From contig NZ_CP032694.1 of NCBI RefSeq assembly GCF_003627755.1, positions 4,398,501 to 4,462,500 of the forward strand: a stretch of DNA of 64,000 bases. Reading direction: 5' to 3'. Each line of letters opens with the position of its first letter. Positions within the stretch are counted from its first letter, which is position 1. The notes below the pieces were generated by a model. It worked only from the letters and a program-made list of their open reading frames with translations, was not told the DNA's origin and did no database searches. The position numbers and the translations under genes were made by a program. Source of the DNA: Rhizobium jaguaris. GTDB taxonomy: Bacteria > Pseudomonadota > Alphaproteobacteria > Rhizobiales > Rhizobiaceae. Positions 29,389-39,558 of this stretch are shown here, piece by piece.

Positions 29389-30162
29389 ATGAACTGGTTG
29401 AAGACTGTCGCCGCTGCCGCCCTCGTGCAGGCTGCATTCCTGCTCCCCGCCCACGCCGGCGATAACTTGAAGGCGATCCAGTCCGCTGGCGCCCTGAAAG
29501 TCGGCACGGAAGGCACCTATGCCCCCTTCACCTATCATGACGAAAGCGGCAAGCTCGTCGGCTTCGATGTCGAGATCGCCGAAGCCATTGCCGGCAAGCT
29601 CGGCGTCAAGGCGCAGTTTCTCGAAGGCAAGTGGGATGGCCTGATCGCCGGCCTCGACGCCAACCGCTACGATACCGTCATCAACGAAGTTGGCATTACC
29701 GATGCCCGCAAGCAGAAATATGATTTCTCCGATCCCTATATTGCTTCCAAGGCCGTGTTGATCGTCAAGGAAAGCAATAGCGACATCAAGGACTTCGCCG
29801 ATCTCAAGGGCAAGAAGGCCGCGCAGTCGCTGACCAGCAATTTCGGCAAGCTCGCCACGCAGTCCGGTGCTGAACTCGTCGGCACGGATGGCTTCGACCA
29901 GTCGATCCAGCTCGTACTGACCGGCCGCGCGGACGCCACCATCAACGACAGCCTGTCCTTCTTCGATTTCAAGAAGCACAAGCCGGACGCGCCGGTGAAG
30001 ATCGTCGCTCAGCAAGCCAATGCCGATTATTCCGCCGCCATCATCCGCAAGGGCGAGCCGGAGCTGCAGGCCGCCATCAACAAGGCGCTGGCCGACATCA
30101 AGGCTGACGGCACCTACGCCAAGATTTCCCAGAAATACTTCGGCCAGGACGTTTCGAAGTAA
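29389..30162 (+). CDS. polar amino-acid ABC transporter, substrate-binding protein
   Basis: 257-aa periplasmic binding protein of family 3 (cystine/polar amino acid type). Signal peptide to about residue 23 (AAFLLPAHA). Core features: LKVGTEGTYAPFTYHDESGK, GFDVEIAEAIAGKLG and EGKWDGLIAGLDANRYD, which resembles FliY-like cystine-binding proteins. ATG at 29389 follows GGAAG; the frame is open from 29272, but that would mask the signal. First gene of a three-gene operon with permease and ATPase. Exact ligand not certain; cystine or another polar amino acid is likely. Confidence 0.88.
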   Translation: MNWLKTVAAAALVQAAFLLPAHAGDNLKAIQSAGALKVGTEGTYAPFTYHDESGKLVGFDVEIAEAIAGKLGVKAQFLEGKWDGLIAGLDANRYDTVINEVGITDARKQKYDFSDPYIASKAVLIVKESNSDIKDFADLKGKKAAQSLTSNFGKLATQSGAELVGTDGFDQSIQLVLTGRADATINDSLSFFDFKKHKPDAPVKIVAQQANADYSAAIIRKGEPELQAAINKALADIKADGTYAKISQKYFGQDVSK

Positions 30163-30190
30163 TAGGCATAGCCGTCAAACTGTGAAAAAG

Positions 30191-30218
30191 ATGCGTCCGG
30201 AATCCTTTCCGGACGCAT
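30191..30218 (+). terminator. intercistronic hairpin after the binding-protein gene
   Basis: Perfect 10-bp stem ATGCGTCCGG / CCGGACGCAT with an 8-nt loop, followed by TCTCTTATT. It lies between the binding-protein stop and the permease start, so it may attenuate transcription or protect the upstream message, giving more binding protein than permease. Confidence 0.7.
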
Positions 30219-30243
30219 TCTCTTATTGAAAGGCCGTTTCTTC

Positions 30244-30920
30244 GTGCAGCACTGGTTGCAACTGTGGTGGGAGTCTCTGGGCACGTTGCTTTGGGCTGGG
30301 CTCGTCTTCACCATCCCGCTCACCCTGATCACCTTCGTCCTTGGCTTGCTGCTCGGCCTGCTCACCGCCGTTACGCGGCTTTTTGCCCCGCCGCCGCTCG
30401 TCGCCATCGCGCGTTTTTACGTCTGGGTCATCCGCGGTACACCGCTGCTGGTGCAGCTTTTTGTCATCTTCTACGGCCTGCCGAGCCTCGGCATCCTGCT
30501 CGATGCCTTTCCTGCCGCCGTGATCGGTTTCACGCTCAGTGTCGGCGCCTATACCTCCGAAATCATCCGTGCCGTCATCTCCTCGGTGCCGAAGGGCCAA
30601 TGGGAAGCAGCCTATTCCATCGGCATGAGCTGGCGGCAGGCGATGAACCGCACCATCCTGCCGCAGGCCGCACGCGTCGCCGTGCCGCCGCTGTCGAACA
30701 CTTTCATCTCGCTCGTCAAGGACACCTCGCTTGCTGCAGCGATCACCGTGCCGGAATTGTTTCAGGCCGCACAACGCATCGTGGCGACGACCTACGAGCC
30801 GCTGATCCTTTATGTCCAGGCGGCCCTGATCTATCTCGTCATGAGTTCTTTCCTATCGGCGCTGCAGGTCTCTCTCGAACGCCGTTTCGCGCGCTATGGC
30901 GGCACGCTGGAGGCACGGAC

Positions 30921-30924
<4 letters not shown>
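30244..30924 (+). CDS. polar amino-acid ABC transporter, permease
   Basis: 226-aa inner-membrane permease of the HisM/GlnP family with five helices; the EAA loop contacting the ATPase reads EAAYSIGMSWRQAMNRTILP. GTG at 30244 (MQHWLQLWWESL) is used; a TTG at 30226 would add six residues. Its stop overlaps the ATPase start (ATGA), indicating coupling. Confidence 0.88.
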
Positions 30925-31682
<758 letters not shown>

Positions 31683-31771
31683 ACGGCCGGAGACATGAGC
31701 GACGCGAGAAGCCTATTCCAAATAGGTGCCGTTCGTCGGGCGCGAACTGCTGCCGATAAAAGCCTGCTTTT

Positions 31772-32593
31772 TCACGCGACCGAGATTTGGTAGCCCTCGG
31801 AGGCCCGCTGTACGCGGCCAAAGCCAGTGATATGGCCACCGGCAACGATCCACCCTTCACGGGCAGCATCTTCCAGCGTGGCTTGGCGAGTTTGCACCGC
31901 CATCTCGGGGTCGAGATCGAAGACCAGCCCGATCTTTGGATCACCAGGTTGAAGATCTTGTAGATGCAAGGTGTCGCCCCAGATCAACAGAGCATTATCG
32001 TCGCCGCGCACCAGATATCCGGTATGACCGGGAGTATGGCCCGGCAGAGAACGCGCCTCTATGCCAGCGAAAACAGGACCTTCCGGAATCTGTCGAACTC
32101 GGGATCCATAGACGCGTTGAAGCTGTTCGGCCACGGCAAAGCCACCCCGCCGCGCCTCCGGCGTTGCCTGTCGAGCCGCCGGATCGGTAAAAAACGCGAA
32201 ATCGCTCTCCGGCACAAGCACTTCAGCATGAGGAAAATACGGGATGTCTCCATCGAACAAACCGAGAGCGTGATCGCCATGGATATGGGTGAGCAATATA
32301 TGCTGGATCTGGTCAGGCGTGATTCCAGCCTCATGCAACGCAGATCGCGCGTGGCCATATTTGGATCCCCACGACGTACCGGTACCGGCATCTACGAGCA
32401 TAATGCCGTCCGCGTCCCGCAGGACGAAACAGTTTACGTCCACCTGAAACGCCGGCTTACCCAACGCATCGATGGCGCGCTGCCGGGCAACGCTGCCATC
32501 CGCATCGATCAGCCTATCCGCTGGCGCTTCAAAGACGCCGTCACGCAGAAGGATAACGTCATATTGCCCGAAGCGGCGGGAACTGATTGTCAT
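31772..32593 (-). CDS. metallo-beta-lactamase-fold hydrolase
   Basis: 273-aa hydrolase with the zinc motif THIHGDHALG (about residue 103), a further His in LPGHTPGHTGYL, and DTLHLQ. The overall form resembles quorum-quenching lactonases or other MBL hydrolases; the substrate is not decided. ATG at 32593 (MTISSRRFGQYDV) gives the family length; the frame stays open to 32767, but that stretch overlaps the pyc end. It lies 82 bp past the pyc stop in the same direction. Confidence 0.85.
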   Translation of the reverse strand: MTISSRRFGQYDVILLRDGVFEAPADRLIDADGSVARQRAIDALGKPAFQVDVNCFVLRDADGIMLVDAGTGTSWGSKYGHARSALHEAGITPDQIQHILLTHIHGDHALGLFDGDIPYFPHAEVLVPESDFAFFTDPAARQATPEARRGGFAVAEQLQRVYGSRVRQIPEGPVFAGIEARSLPGHTPGHTGYLVRGDDNALLIWGDTLHLQDLQPGDPKIGLVFDLDPEMAVQTRQATLEDAAREGWIVAGGHITGFGRVQRASEGYQISVA

Positions 32594-32622
32594 TGATGCG
32601 ATTTCGTCTTCAATTCCACATT

Positions 32623-32660
32623 CAAGGAAGGGACGGGCTCCGAGAGCTGCCCCTTCCTTG
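32623..32660 (-). terminator. possible pyc terminator or mRNA hairpin
   Basis: Perfect arms CAAGGAAGGG / CCCTTCCTTG with an 18-nt spacer that can fold further. It sits 16 bp past the pyc stop. There is no clear T-tract on the minus strand, so read-through into the hydrolase gene is possible. Confidence 0.45.
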
Positions 32661-32675
32661 TTTCGCAATGGGCGT

Positions 32676-35600
32676 TCAAGCCCCGTAAACCACCAGCAGA
32701 TCCTTGGCATCGATCTGGTCGCCGGCGCGGACCAGGACTTCGGCGATTGTGCCGTCCTTTTCCGCATGGAGCGCCGTTTCCATCTTCATCGCCTCGATGG
32801 ATACCAAGACGTCACCGGCCTTGATGGCCTGGCCGGACGAGACAAAAACAGTGGAGATGACGCCCGGCATCGGCGCGCCGACATGGGCGGCATTGCCCGC
32901 CTCGGCCTTGCGGCGGATGGCAGTGCCGGAGGCACCGTGCGCGCGATCCGGTACCTTGATGCGCCGTGGCTGGCCGTTGAGCTCGAAGAACACCGTCACC
33001 ATGCCCTTGTCGTCGGTCGCCGTCATCGCCTGGTTGACGACGACGAGCGTCTTGCCCTTTTCAATTTCGGCAAACAGCTCGCCGCCTTCCTTCAACCCGT
33101 AGAAATAGGCCAGCGTCGGCAGCACCGAGACCGGGCCATAGGTATCGGCGACCAGGGCATAGTCAGTGAAGACCTTCGGATACATCAGGTAGGAGGCGAA
33201 TTCAAAATCGTCGACCTTGCGTTCCAGTTTGGTCTCGATCGCCTTGCGCTCGGCATCGAGATCGGCCTCGGCCAGCAGCGAACCGGGGCGGACGGTATAG
33301 GGCTTGTCACCCTTCAGCGCCTTCTTCTGCAACGCTTCCGGCCATCCGGACGGCGGCTGGCCGAGATCGCCCTTCAGCATGGAAACGACCGAGTCCGGAA
33401 AGGCGATATCCTTGGCCGGGTTCTCGACATCGGCAACCGTCAGGTCCTGGCTCACCATCATCAGCGCCATGTCGCCGACCACCTTGGAGGACGGCGTCAC
33501 CTTGACGATGTCGCCGAACATCTGGTTGGCGTCGGCATAGGCCTGCGCGACCTCGTGCCAGCGGGTCTCGAGACCAAGCGAGCGGGCCTGCTCCTTGAGA
33601 TTGGTGAACTGACCACCCGGCATTTCGTGCAGGTAGACTTCCGACGCCGGTCCCTTGAGGTCACTTTCGAAGGCAGCATACTGATTGCGGACCGCTTCCC
33701 AGTAGAAGGAGATGCGACGGATCCATTCAGGATCGAGGTCCGGATCGCGCTCCGTGCCCTTCAGTGCTTCGACGATCGAGCCGAGGCAGGGCTGCGACGT
33801 GCTGCCGGACAGCGCATCCATCGCTGCGTCGACGGCATCGACACCCGCGTCCACGGCCGCCAGCACCGTCGCCGCCGCAATGCCAGAGGTGTCGTGCGTG
33901 TGGAAATGGATCGGCAGGCCGGTCGCTTCGCGCAGCGCCTTGAACAGCACCTTGGCCGCAGCCGGCTTCAACAGGCCGGCCATGTCCTTGAGCGCGATGA
34001 TGTGGGCGCCTGCCTTTTCCAGCTCGACGGCGAGATCGGTGTAATATTTCAGATCGTACTTCGGACGGGCGGAATTGAGGATATCGCCCGTATAGCAGAT
34101 CGCCGCCTCGCACAGCTTGTTCTCCTCGGCGACCGCATCCATCGACACGCGCATGTTCTCGACCCAGTTCAGGCAGTCGAAGACGCGGAAAAGGTCGATG
34201 CCGCCCTTGGCCGCCTGCCGGACGAAGTACTTCACGACATTGTCGGGATAGTTGGTGTAGCCAACGCCGTTGGCGCCGCGCAGCAGCATCTGCAGGAGCA
34301 GATTCGGCGCGCCTTCACGGATCAGCGACAGGCGTTCCCACGGGTCTTCGGTCAGGAAGCGCATGGAGACGTCGAAGGTGGCGCCACCCCAGCATTCCAG
34401 CGACAGCAATTGCGGCAGGGCGCGCGCATAGGCGCCGGCGATCCCGGCGATATCGAAAGTGCGCATGCGGGTGGCGAGCAGCGATTGATGGCCATCGCGC
34501 ATCGTCGTGTCGGTCATCAGCACGCGCTTTTCATTGCGCATCCACTCGGCAAATTTCTGCGGACCGAACTTGTCGAGCCGCTGCTTGCTGCCATCAGGAA
34601 CCTTGCCGTCGATATAGGGCAATACCGGCTCTGCCGCCTTCGGCGACGGTGCCGGCCGGCCGCGGGCCTCCGGATGGCCGTTGACGGTGACGTCGGCAAG
34701 ATAGGTCAAAAGCTTGGTGGCACGGTCCTGGCGCTTGACCTGCTGGAACAGCTCCGGCGTCGTGTCGATGAAACGCGTCGTGTAGCTGTTGTCGCGGAAC
34801 TTCGGATGGGTGATGATCGCTTCGAGGAAGGTGAGGTTCGTCGCGACACCGCGGATGCGGAATTCGCGCAGCGCCCGGTCCATGCGGGCGATCGCCTCCG
34901 AAGGCGTCGAGGCCCAGGCCGTCACCTTGACCAGCAGCGGATCATAGAAACGGGTGATGATGGCACCGGTATACGCCGTACCGCCATCGAGGCGGATGCC
35001 GAAACCGGCAGCCGAACGGTAAGCGGTGATGCGGCCATAATCCGGAATGAAGTTATGCTCAGGGTCTTCGGTGGTGACGCGGCACTGCAGGGCATGGCCG
35101 TTGAGGTGGATATCTTCCTGCTTGGGAACGCCTGACTCCGGCGTGCCGATGGCGAAACCGTCGAGGATATGGATCTGCGCCTTGACGATGTCGATGCCGG
35201 TGACGACTTCGGTGACGGTGTGTTCCACCTGAATACGCGGATTGACTTCAATGAAGTAGAATTTGCCGGTATCGGCATCCATCAGATATTCGACGGTGCC
35301 GGCGCCGACATAGTTGGTGGCCTCGGCGATCTTCAGCGAATAGGCGGCCAGTTCTTGCCGCTGCTCTTCGGTGAGGTAAGGCGCCGGCGCGCGCTCGACG
35401 ACCTTCTGATTGCGGCGCTGAACGGAACAATCGCGCTCGAAGAGATGCACGACATTGCCGTGCGTGTCGCCCAAAACCTGGCTTTCGACATGGCGGGCGC
35501 GCTCGACAAGCTTTTCGAGATAGACCTCGTCCTTGCCGAAGGCGGCCATCGCCTCGCGCTTGGCTTCGGTCACTTCCTTGGCGAGATCGGCCTTGGAGCG

Positions 35601-36137
35601 GATGACGCGCATACCGCGGCCGCCGCCGCCCCACGAAGCCTTGAGCATGACCGGATAGCCGATCTCCTCGGCCATGCGGGCGACTTCGGTCATGTCGTCG
35701 GGCAAGGGCTCGGTGGCCGGCACCACGGGAACACCAACGGAAATCGCCAGATTGCGGGCCGCGACCTTGTTGCCAAGCTGGCGCATCGTATCGGCCCTCG
35801 GGCCGATGAAGATGATACCGGCGGCATCGCAGGCATCGACGAATTCCGGGCTTTCCGACAAAAGGCCGTAGCCGGGATGGATGGCGTCGGCACCGGACAG
35901 CTTGGCGACGCGGATGATTTCGTCGATCGACAGATAGCTTTCGATCGGGCCGAGGTCGCGGGCAAGATGCGGACCGCGGCCGACCTGGTAGCTCTCGTCC
36001 GCCTTGAAGCGGTGCAATGCGAGTTTATCTTCCTCGGCCCAGATGGCCACCGTTTTTATGCCAAGCTCGTTGGCGGCGCGGAATACGCGGATGGCGATTT
36101 CGGAACGGTTGGCAACCAGGATCTTGGAAATGGGCAA
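32676..36137 (-). CDS. pyc: pyruvate carboxylase
   Basis: 1153-aa biotin enzyme that carboxylates pyruvate to oxaloacetate (anaplerosis). Domains in order: biotin carboxylase (LPISKILVANRSEIAIRVF; ATP-grasp loop KASWGGGGRGMRV at about 170), carboxyltransferase (DTTMRDGHQSLLATRMRT at about 545, LECWGGATFDV) and C-terminal biotinyl domain (IEAMKMETALHA, Lys near 1117). The start is a TTG at 36137 with GAGGAGA upstream; an ATG start would lie beyond the usual N-terminus. The LuxR-type gene lies 116 bp upstream in the same orientation. Confidence 0.96.
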   Translation of the reverse strand: MPISKILVANRSEIAIRVFRAANELGIKTVAIWAEEDKLALHRFKADESYQVGRGPHLARDLGPIESYLSIDEIIRVAKLSGADAIHPGYGLLSESPEFVDACDAAGIIFIGPRADTMRQLGNKVAARNLAISVGVPVVPATEPLPDDMTEVARMAEEIGYPVMLKASWGGGGRGMRVIRSKADLAKEVTEAKREAMAAFGKDEVYLEKLVERARHVESQVLGDTHGNVVHLFERDCSVQRRNQKVVERAPAPYLTEEQRQELAAYSLKIAEATNYVGAGTVEYLMDADTGKFYFIEVNPRIQVEHTVTEVVTGIDIVKAQIHILDGFAIGTPESGVPKQEDIHLNGHALQCRVTTEDPEHNFIPDYGRITAYRSAAGFGIRLDGGTAYTGAIITRFYDPLLVKVTAWASTPSEAIARMDRALREFRIRGVATNLTFLEAIITHPKFRDNSYTTRFIDTTPELFQQVKRQDRATKLLTYLADVTVNGHPEARGRPAPSPKAAEPVLPYIDGKVPDGSKQRLDKFGPQKFAEWMRNEKRVLMTDTTMRDGHQSLLATRMRTFDIAGIAGAYARALPQLLSLECWGGATFDVSMRFLTEDPWERLSLIREGAPNLLLQMLLRGANGVGYTNYPDNVVKYFVRQAAKGGIDLFRVFDCLNWVENMRVSMDAVAEENKLCEAAICYTGDILNSARPKYDLKYYTDLAVELEKAGAHIIALKDMAGLLKPAAAKVLFKALREATGLPIHFHTHDTSGIAAATVLAAVDAGVDAVDAAMDALSGSTSQPCLGSIVEALKGTERDPDLDPEWIRRISFYWEAVRNQYAAFESDLKGPASEVYLHEMPGGQFTNLKEQARSLGLETRWHEVAQAYADANQMFGDIVKVTPSSKVVGDMALMMVSQDLTVADVENPAKDIAFPDSVVSMLKGDLGQPPSGWPEALQKKALKGDKPYTVRPGSLLAEADLDAERKAIETKLERKVDDFEFASYLMYPKVFTDYALVADTYGPVSVLPTLAYFYGLKEGGELFAEIEKGKTLVVVNQAMTATDDKGMVTVFFELNGQPRRIKVPDRAHGASGTAIRRKAEAGNAAHVGAPMPGVISTVFVSSGQAIKAGDVLVSIEAMKMETALHAEKDGTIAEVLVRAGDQIDAKDLLVVYGA

Positions 36138-36253
36138 TGCGCTCTCCTCACGGCATCGAAACGGGCAATGCTGCACCCGCGAAGAGAATTCTTAACTTCA
36201 TGTCACAAGAAGTTCAATTTCTCCTGCGACATCCGACATCAAAATTGTTGCCA

Positions 36254-36994
36254 CTACGGAATAAGACCGTTTCTAAAAGCGATAGCAACGATGTGCTGGC
36301 GGTTCTTGGCGTTCAGTTTATCCTGGATACTATTCATATACCAATCGACGGTGTGATTTGAGATCTTGAGCGACCGGCTGATTTCCATCGAAGTCATGCC
36401 TTCCGCCAGATGGTTCAGCACCTCCATCTCGCGCCTGGTCAACTTGGCATCGATCTCGGAGACCTCTTCCAGGAATCGCGCTTCGTCGCGCAGTTCCAAA
36501 AGCCTCCAGAAGGCTTTTTTCGCCACGGCATCGAAGAGAGAGATTTCGACCGGCGACAGATCGACCACATTGCCGCCGATCGTCATATTGCCAAGCAAAC
36601 CATTGCGCCCGTGAATGGGAAAAATATAACCGTCGAGGAGCCCATGGGCGCGCGCATCGGCCATCATCTGGTCCATGCGCCGGCGGAGCGGATCGCCTTT
36701 CAGCGCCGCCACGGCATCGCGCCAGCGAAAAGGTCGTTGCGCCCGGCCGAGATAGCGGATGGTGGGATCGATCAGGATGTATTTCCTGGCGAGATAGGTG
36801 AGCGGCCATTTATCCGGCCAACGTCCGGCAAGCACGAGATTCACGGGATCGGCATCCGGCCGCGGCTGCCTCAGCAGGCCATAAAATTCGAACTTGTAGG
36901 ACCGTACTACCTGTTCCAGCTCTGCCACAACATTCTTGGCCTGCTTGCATTCTTCAATGACCACAAGCAATTGTATCAAGGCATGAATATTCAC
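36254..36994 (-). CDS. LuxR-type transcriptional regulator
   Basis: 246-aa regulator with an N-terminal autoinducer-binding-like domain (FYGLLRQPRP, KWPLTYLARKYILIDPTI, then FRWRDAV) and a C-terminal LuxR helix-turn-helix (KLTRREMEVLNHLAEGMTSM, ISNHTVDWYMNSIQDKLNAK). There is no luxI-type synthase in the window, so it is a LuxR solo here. A GTG at 36994 with AGGGG 6 nt upstream is chosen; a GTG at 37000 touches the AGGGG and is unlikely. It is divergent from ndvA (366 bp) and 116 bp upstream of pyc. Signal unknown. Confidence 0.85.
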   Translation of the reverse strand: MNIHALIQLLVVIEECKQAKNVVAELEQVVRSYKFEFYGLLRQPRPDADPVNLVLAGRWPDKWPLTYLARKYILIDPTIRYLGRAQRPFRWRDAVAALKGDPLRRRMDQMMADARAHGLLDGYIFPIHGRNGLLGNMTIGGNVVDLSPVEISLFDAVAKKAFWRLLELRDEARFLEEVSEIDAKLTRREMEVLNHLAEGMTSMEISRSLKISNHTVDWYMNSIQDKLNAKNRQHIVAIAFRNGLIP

Positions 36995-37360
36995 ATGCAC
37001 CCCCTGGCTTAGAAGCCTGGTTGTTCGTCAGCAGATGCCGTCATCATGATCCGCTTTGCCTCCGACGCGGCTGATGGCGGGCAAACATACTTAGATCGAA
37101 AATAAATTAACGTATTTGGCGAAAATTTTACAGATCAACCTTAAATAGCGGTCGTATCGCTGCGCGACAATGCCAATACATCAACTATTCGCAATCTGTC
37201 ACAATTCTCGGGCGGCCGCTTGAACGCCCTTGCGGATATGAGCCAAACGCGTGAAAATTTCCTTGAAAAAACAGTGTTAGATTCCGTTAATCGCCGGTTC
37301 AGGTAGCAATCTGTAGCATCCAGCATTCCTAATTTTGCGAATGCACAAAGGGTGCCCGAC
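36995..37360. other. divergent intergenic region, LuxR-type gene and ndvA
   Basis: 366 bp. It should contain the promoters of both genes. I see A+T-rich tracts (37085-37135) but no clear -10/-35 pair, lux box or hairpin. Confidence 0.4.
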
Positions 37361-39130
37361 GTGTCGCTGTTCAAAGTCTATGCAAGAGCCCTGAAGTACC
37401 TTGGCGCGTATCGATATCGTGTCTGGATGGTTGTCATCGCAAACATCGCGCTGGCGATGACCACCATTTACGAGCCGGTCCTGTTCGGCCGCATCTTCGA
37501 TGCCATCGCCAAGAAACAGGCCGCGGCGCCGACGATGATGCTGTGGGCAGGTTTCGCCGTCTTCAGCGCGGTGGCGTTCATCGTGGTTTCCCGCGAGGCG
37601 GACCGTCTCGCCCATGGGCGTCGCGCATCACTGCTGACTGAAGCGTTCAGCCGCATCATCTCCATGCCGCTCTCCTGGCACAGCCAGCGCGGCACGGCGA
37701 GCGCGCTGAACACGCTGCTGCGTGCCTGCGAAGCCCTGTTCGGCCTGTGGCTCGAATTCATGCGCAACCATCTCTCGACGGCGGTCGCGCTTGTCGTGAT
37801 GATTCCGACGGCCATGTCCATGGATCTGCGTCTGTCAGCCGTTCTCATTTTGCTCGGCATCTTCTACTGGATCATCGGCCGCCTCGTCATGAGCCGGACG
37901 AAGGATGGCCAGACCTCGGTAGAAAGCCATTATAACACGGTGTTCTCGCATGTCAGCGACAGCATCAGCAACGTTTCCGTGCTGCACAGCTATAACCGCA
38001 TCGAAGCCGAAACCAAGGCGCTGAAGTCCTTCACCGAACGACTGCTCGCCGCACAGTATCCGGTTCTCGACTGGTGGGCTCTCGCCGGTGCGCTGAACCG
38101 CACGGCCTCGACCGTCGCAATGATGGCGATCCTGATGATTGGTACACTGCTCGTTCAAGACGGCAGCCTGAGCCTTGGCGCGCTGATCACCTTCATCGCC
38201 TTCGCCAACGTGCTGATCGGCCGCCTGGAACAGCTGCGCAACTTCGCCAACCAGATTTTCGAAGCGCGCGCCAAGCTGGAAGACTTCTACACCCTAGAAG
38301 ATTCCGTCCGCGACCGTGAAGAACCGGCCGGCCTTGCTGAGATCAAGGACGTCAAGGGTGAAGTCGAGTTCCGTAACGTATCCTTCGGCTTTGGCAACAC
38401 ATCACAGGGCCTGCACAACATCAACTTCACGGTGAAGGCAGGCCAGACCGTCGCCATCGTCGGTCCGACCGGCGCCGGCAAGACGACGCTGGTTAACCTG
38501 CTGCAGCGCGTCTTCGATCCTCAGGAAGGCCAGATCCTCGTCGACGGCCACGACATCACCAAGGTGACGCGTAAGTCACTGCGCCGCTATATCGCCACCG
38601 TCTTCCAGGATGCCGGGCTGCTCAACCGCTCGATCAGCGACAACATCCGTCTCGGCCGCGAGGGTGCGACCGAAGAGGAGATGGTCCGCGCCGCCGAAGC
38701 GGCTGCCGCCAACGACTTCATCGAGAACCGCGAAAGCGGTTACGAGACCCGGGTCGGCGAGCGCGGCAACAAGCTCTCCGGCGGTGAGCGTCAGCGTATC
38801 GCCATCGCCCGCGCCATCCTCAAGGATGCGCCGATCCTCGTGCTCGACGAAGCGACCAGCGCTCTCGACGTGGAGACCGAAAACCGGGTGAAGGCGGCGA
38901 TCGACAATCTGCGCCAGAACCGCACGACCTTCATTATCGCCCACCGCCTGTCAACGGTCCGCGAGGCCGATATCGTCCTCTTCCTCGACAACGGCCGTGT
39001 GATCGAAAACGGCAGCTTCAACGAGCTCAGCCAGAGCAACGGCCGCTTCGCCGCCCTGCTGCGCGCCAGCGGCATCCTGACGGACGACGAGGTCCGCAAG
39101 GCACACGCTACGGAAAACGAGGCCGCCTGA
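37361..39130 (+). CDS. ndvA: cyclic beta-1,2-glucan exporter NdvA
   Basis: 589-aa half-size ABC exporter that moves cyclic beta-1,2-glucan to the periplasm; needed for nodule invasion and low-osmolarity adaptation in rhizobia. Membrane domain with six helices (residues 20-300), then ATPase: Walker A GPTGAGKTT (about 368-376), signature LSGGERQRIAIARAI, Walker B ILVLDEATSALD, switch AHRLSTV. It begins VSLFKVYARALKYLG with GTG at 37361 after AAAGGG; a GTG at 37352 also exists. A strong terminator follows. ndvB lies 3.2 kb downstream on the opposite strand. Confidence 0.95.
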   Translation: MSLFKVYARALKYLGAYRYRVWMVVIANIALAMTTIYEPVLFGRIFDAIAKKQAAAPTMMLWAGFAVFSAVAFIVVSREADRLAHGRRASLLTEAFSRIISMPLSWHSQRGTASALNTLLRACEALFGLWLEFMRNHLSTAVALVVMIPTAMSMDLRLSAVLILLGIFYWIIGRLVMSRTKDGQTSVESHYNTVFSHVSDSISNVSVLHSYNRIEAETKALKSFTERLLAAQYPVLDWWALAGALNRTASTVAMMAILMIGTLLVQDGSLSLGALITFIAFANVLIGRLEQLRNFANQIFEARAKLEDFYTLEDSVRDREEPAGLAEIKDVKGEVEFRNVSFGFGNTSQGLHNINFTVKAGQTVAIVGPTGAGKTTLVNLLQRVFDPQEGQILVDGHDITKVTRKSLRRYIATVFQDAGLLNRSISDNIRLGREGATEEEMVRAAEAAAANDFIENRESGYETRVGERGNKLSGGERQRIAIARAILKDAPILVLDEATSALDVETENRVKAAIDNLRQNRTTFIIAHRLSTVREADIVLFLDNGRVIENGSFNELSQSNGRFAALLRASGILTDDEVRKAHATENEAA

Positions 39131-39155
39131 TAGTTACAACGGGCCTAGAGATCGA

Positions 39156-39186
39156 AGCCGGGAGAGCTGCTCTCCCGGCTTTTTTG
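39156..39186 (+). terminator. ndvA intrinsic terminator
   Basis: 11-bp perfect stem (GCCGGGAGAG with flanking pair) around a 3-nt loop, followed by six T; 26 bp past the ndvA stop. Confidence 0.9.
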
Positions 39187-39252
39187 TTGCCCGATTTCCG
39201 ACGAGGCGACGCTTGTCAGGCAAGCACGATGTCGTCGCAACCCTGTGCCCAG

Positions 39253-39387
39253 CCCCTCACCCCGACCCTCTCCCCGCGCGTGCGGGGAGAGGGAGCTTAT
39301 CGCGTAAAATCGGCACCTTCAGTCCATAGCGCAAACACGGAACAGGTCCCCTCTCCCCGCCTGCGGGGAGAGGGCTAGGGTGAGGGG
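39253..39387. repeat. compound palindromic repeat, two hairpins within an outer inverted repeat
   Basis: Two copies of CCCTCTCCCCGC / GCGGGGAGAGGG (39266-39293 and 39349-39374) lie inside outer arms CCCCTCACCC (39253-39262) and GGGTGAGGGG (39378-39387). This is a typical rhizobial extragenic palindromic repeat; related hairpins occur at 13325-14780 (split by the IS) and 14805-14826. Confidence 0.8.
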
Positions 39388-39435
39388 CCATACCCGCACG
39401 GAACGCACTCTCAATTACACGAAACCAAAAGCAAG

Positions 39436-39467
39436 AAAGGCCCGGCAGGGAAAACCGGACCTTTCTC
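39436..39467 (-). terminator. probable porin terminator
   Basis: On the minus strand AAAGGTCCGG pairs with CCGGGCCTTT (one G-U pair), followed by CTTGCTTTTGG. It is about 90 bp past the porin stop. On the plus strand the same stem has a mismatch, so it favours the porin direction. Confidence 0.55.
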
Positions 39468-39558
39468 CTTCTCTGATCGGAGGTCAAATCGGCTAACGTC
39501 AAGCTGGAGTCATGGCCGACGTCAAACCGGTTATGACTGGCGTCAAACCGGGATCAGA

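Noticed and set aside
32472..35135. 887-codon open frame opposite pyc
   Set aside because: Antisense shadow of a high-GC gene; composition rich in Arg, Gly and Asp, with no domain.
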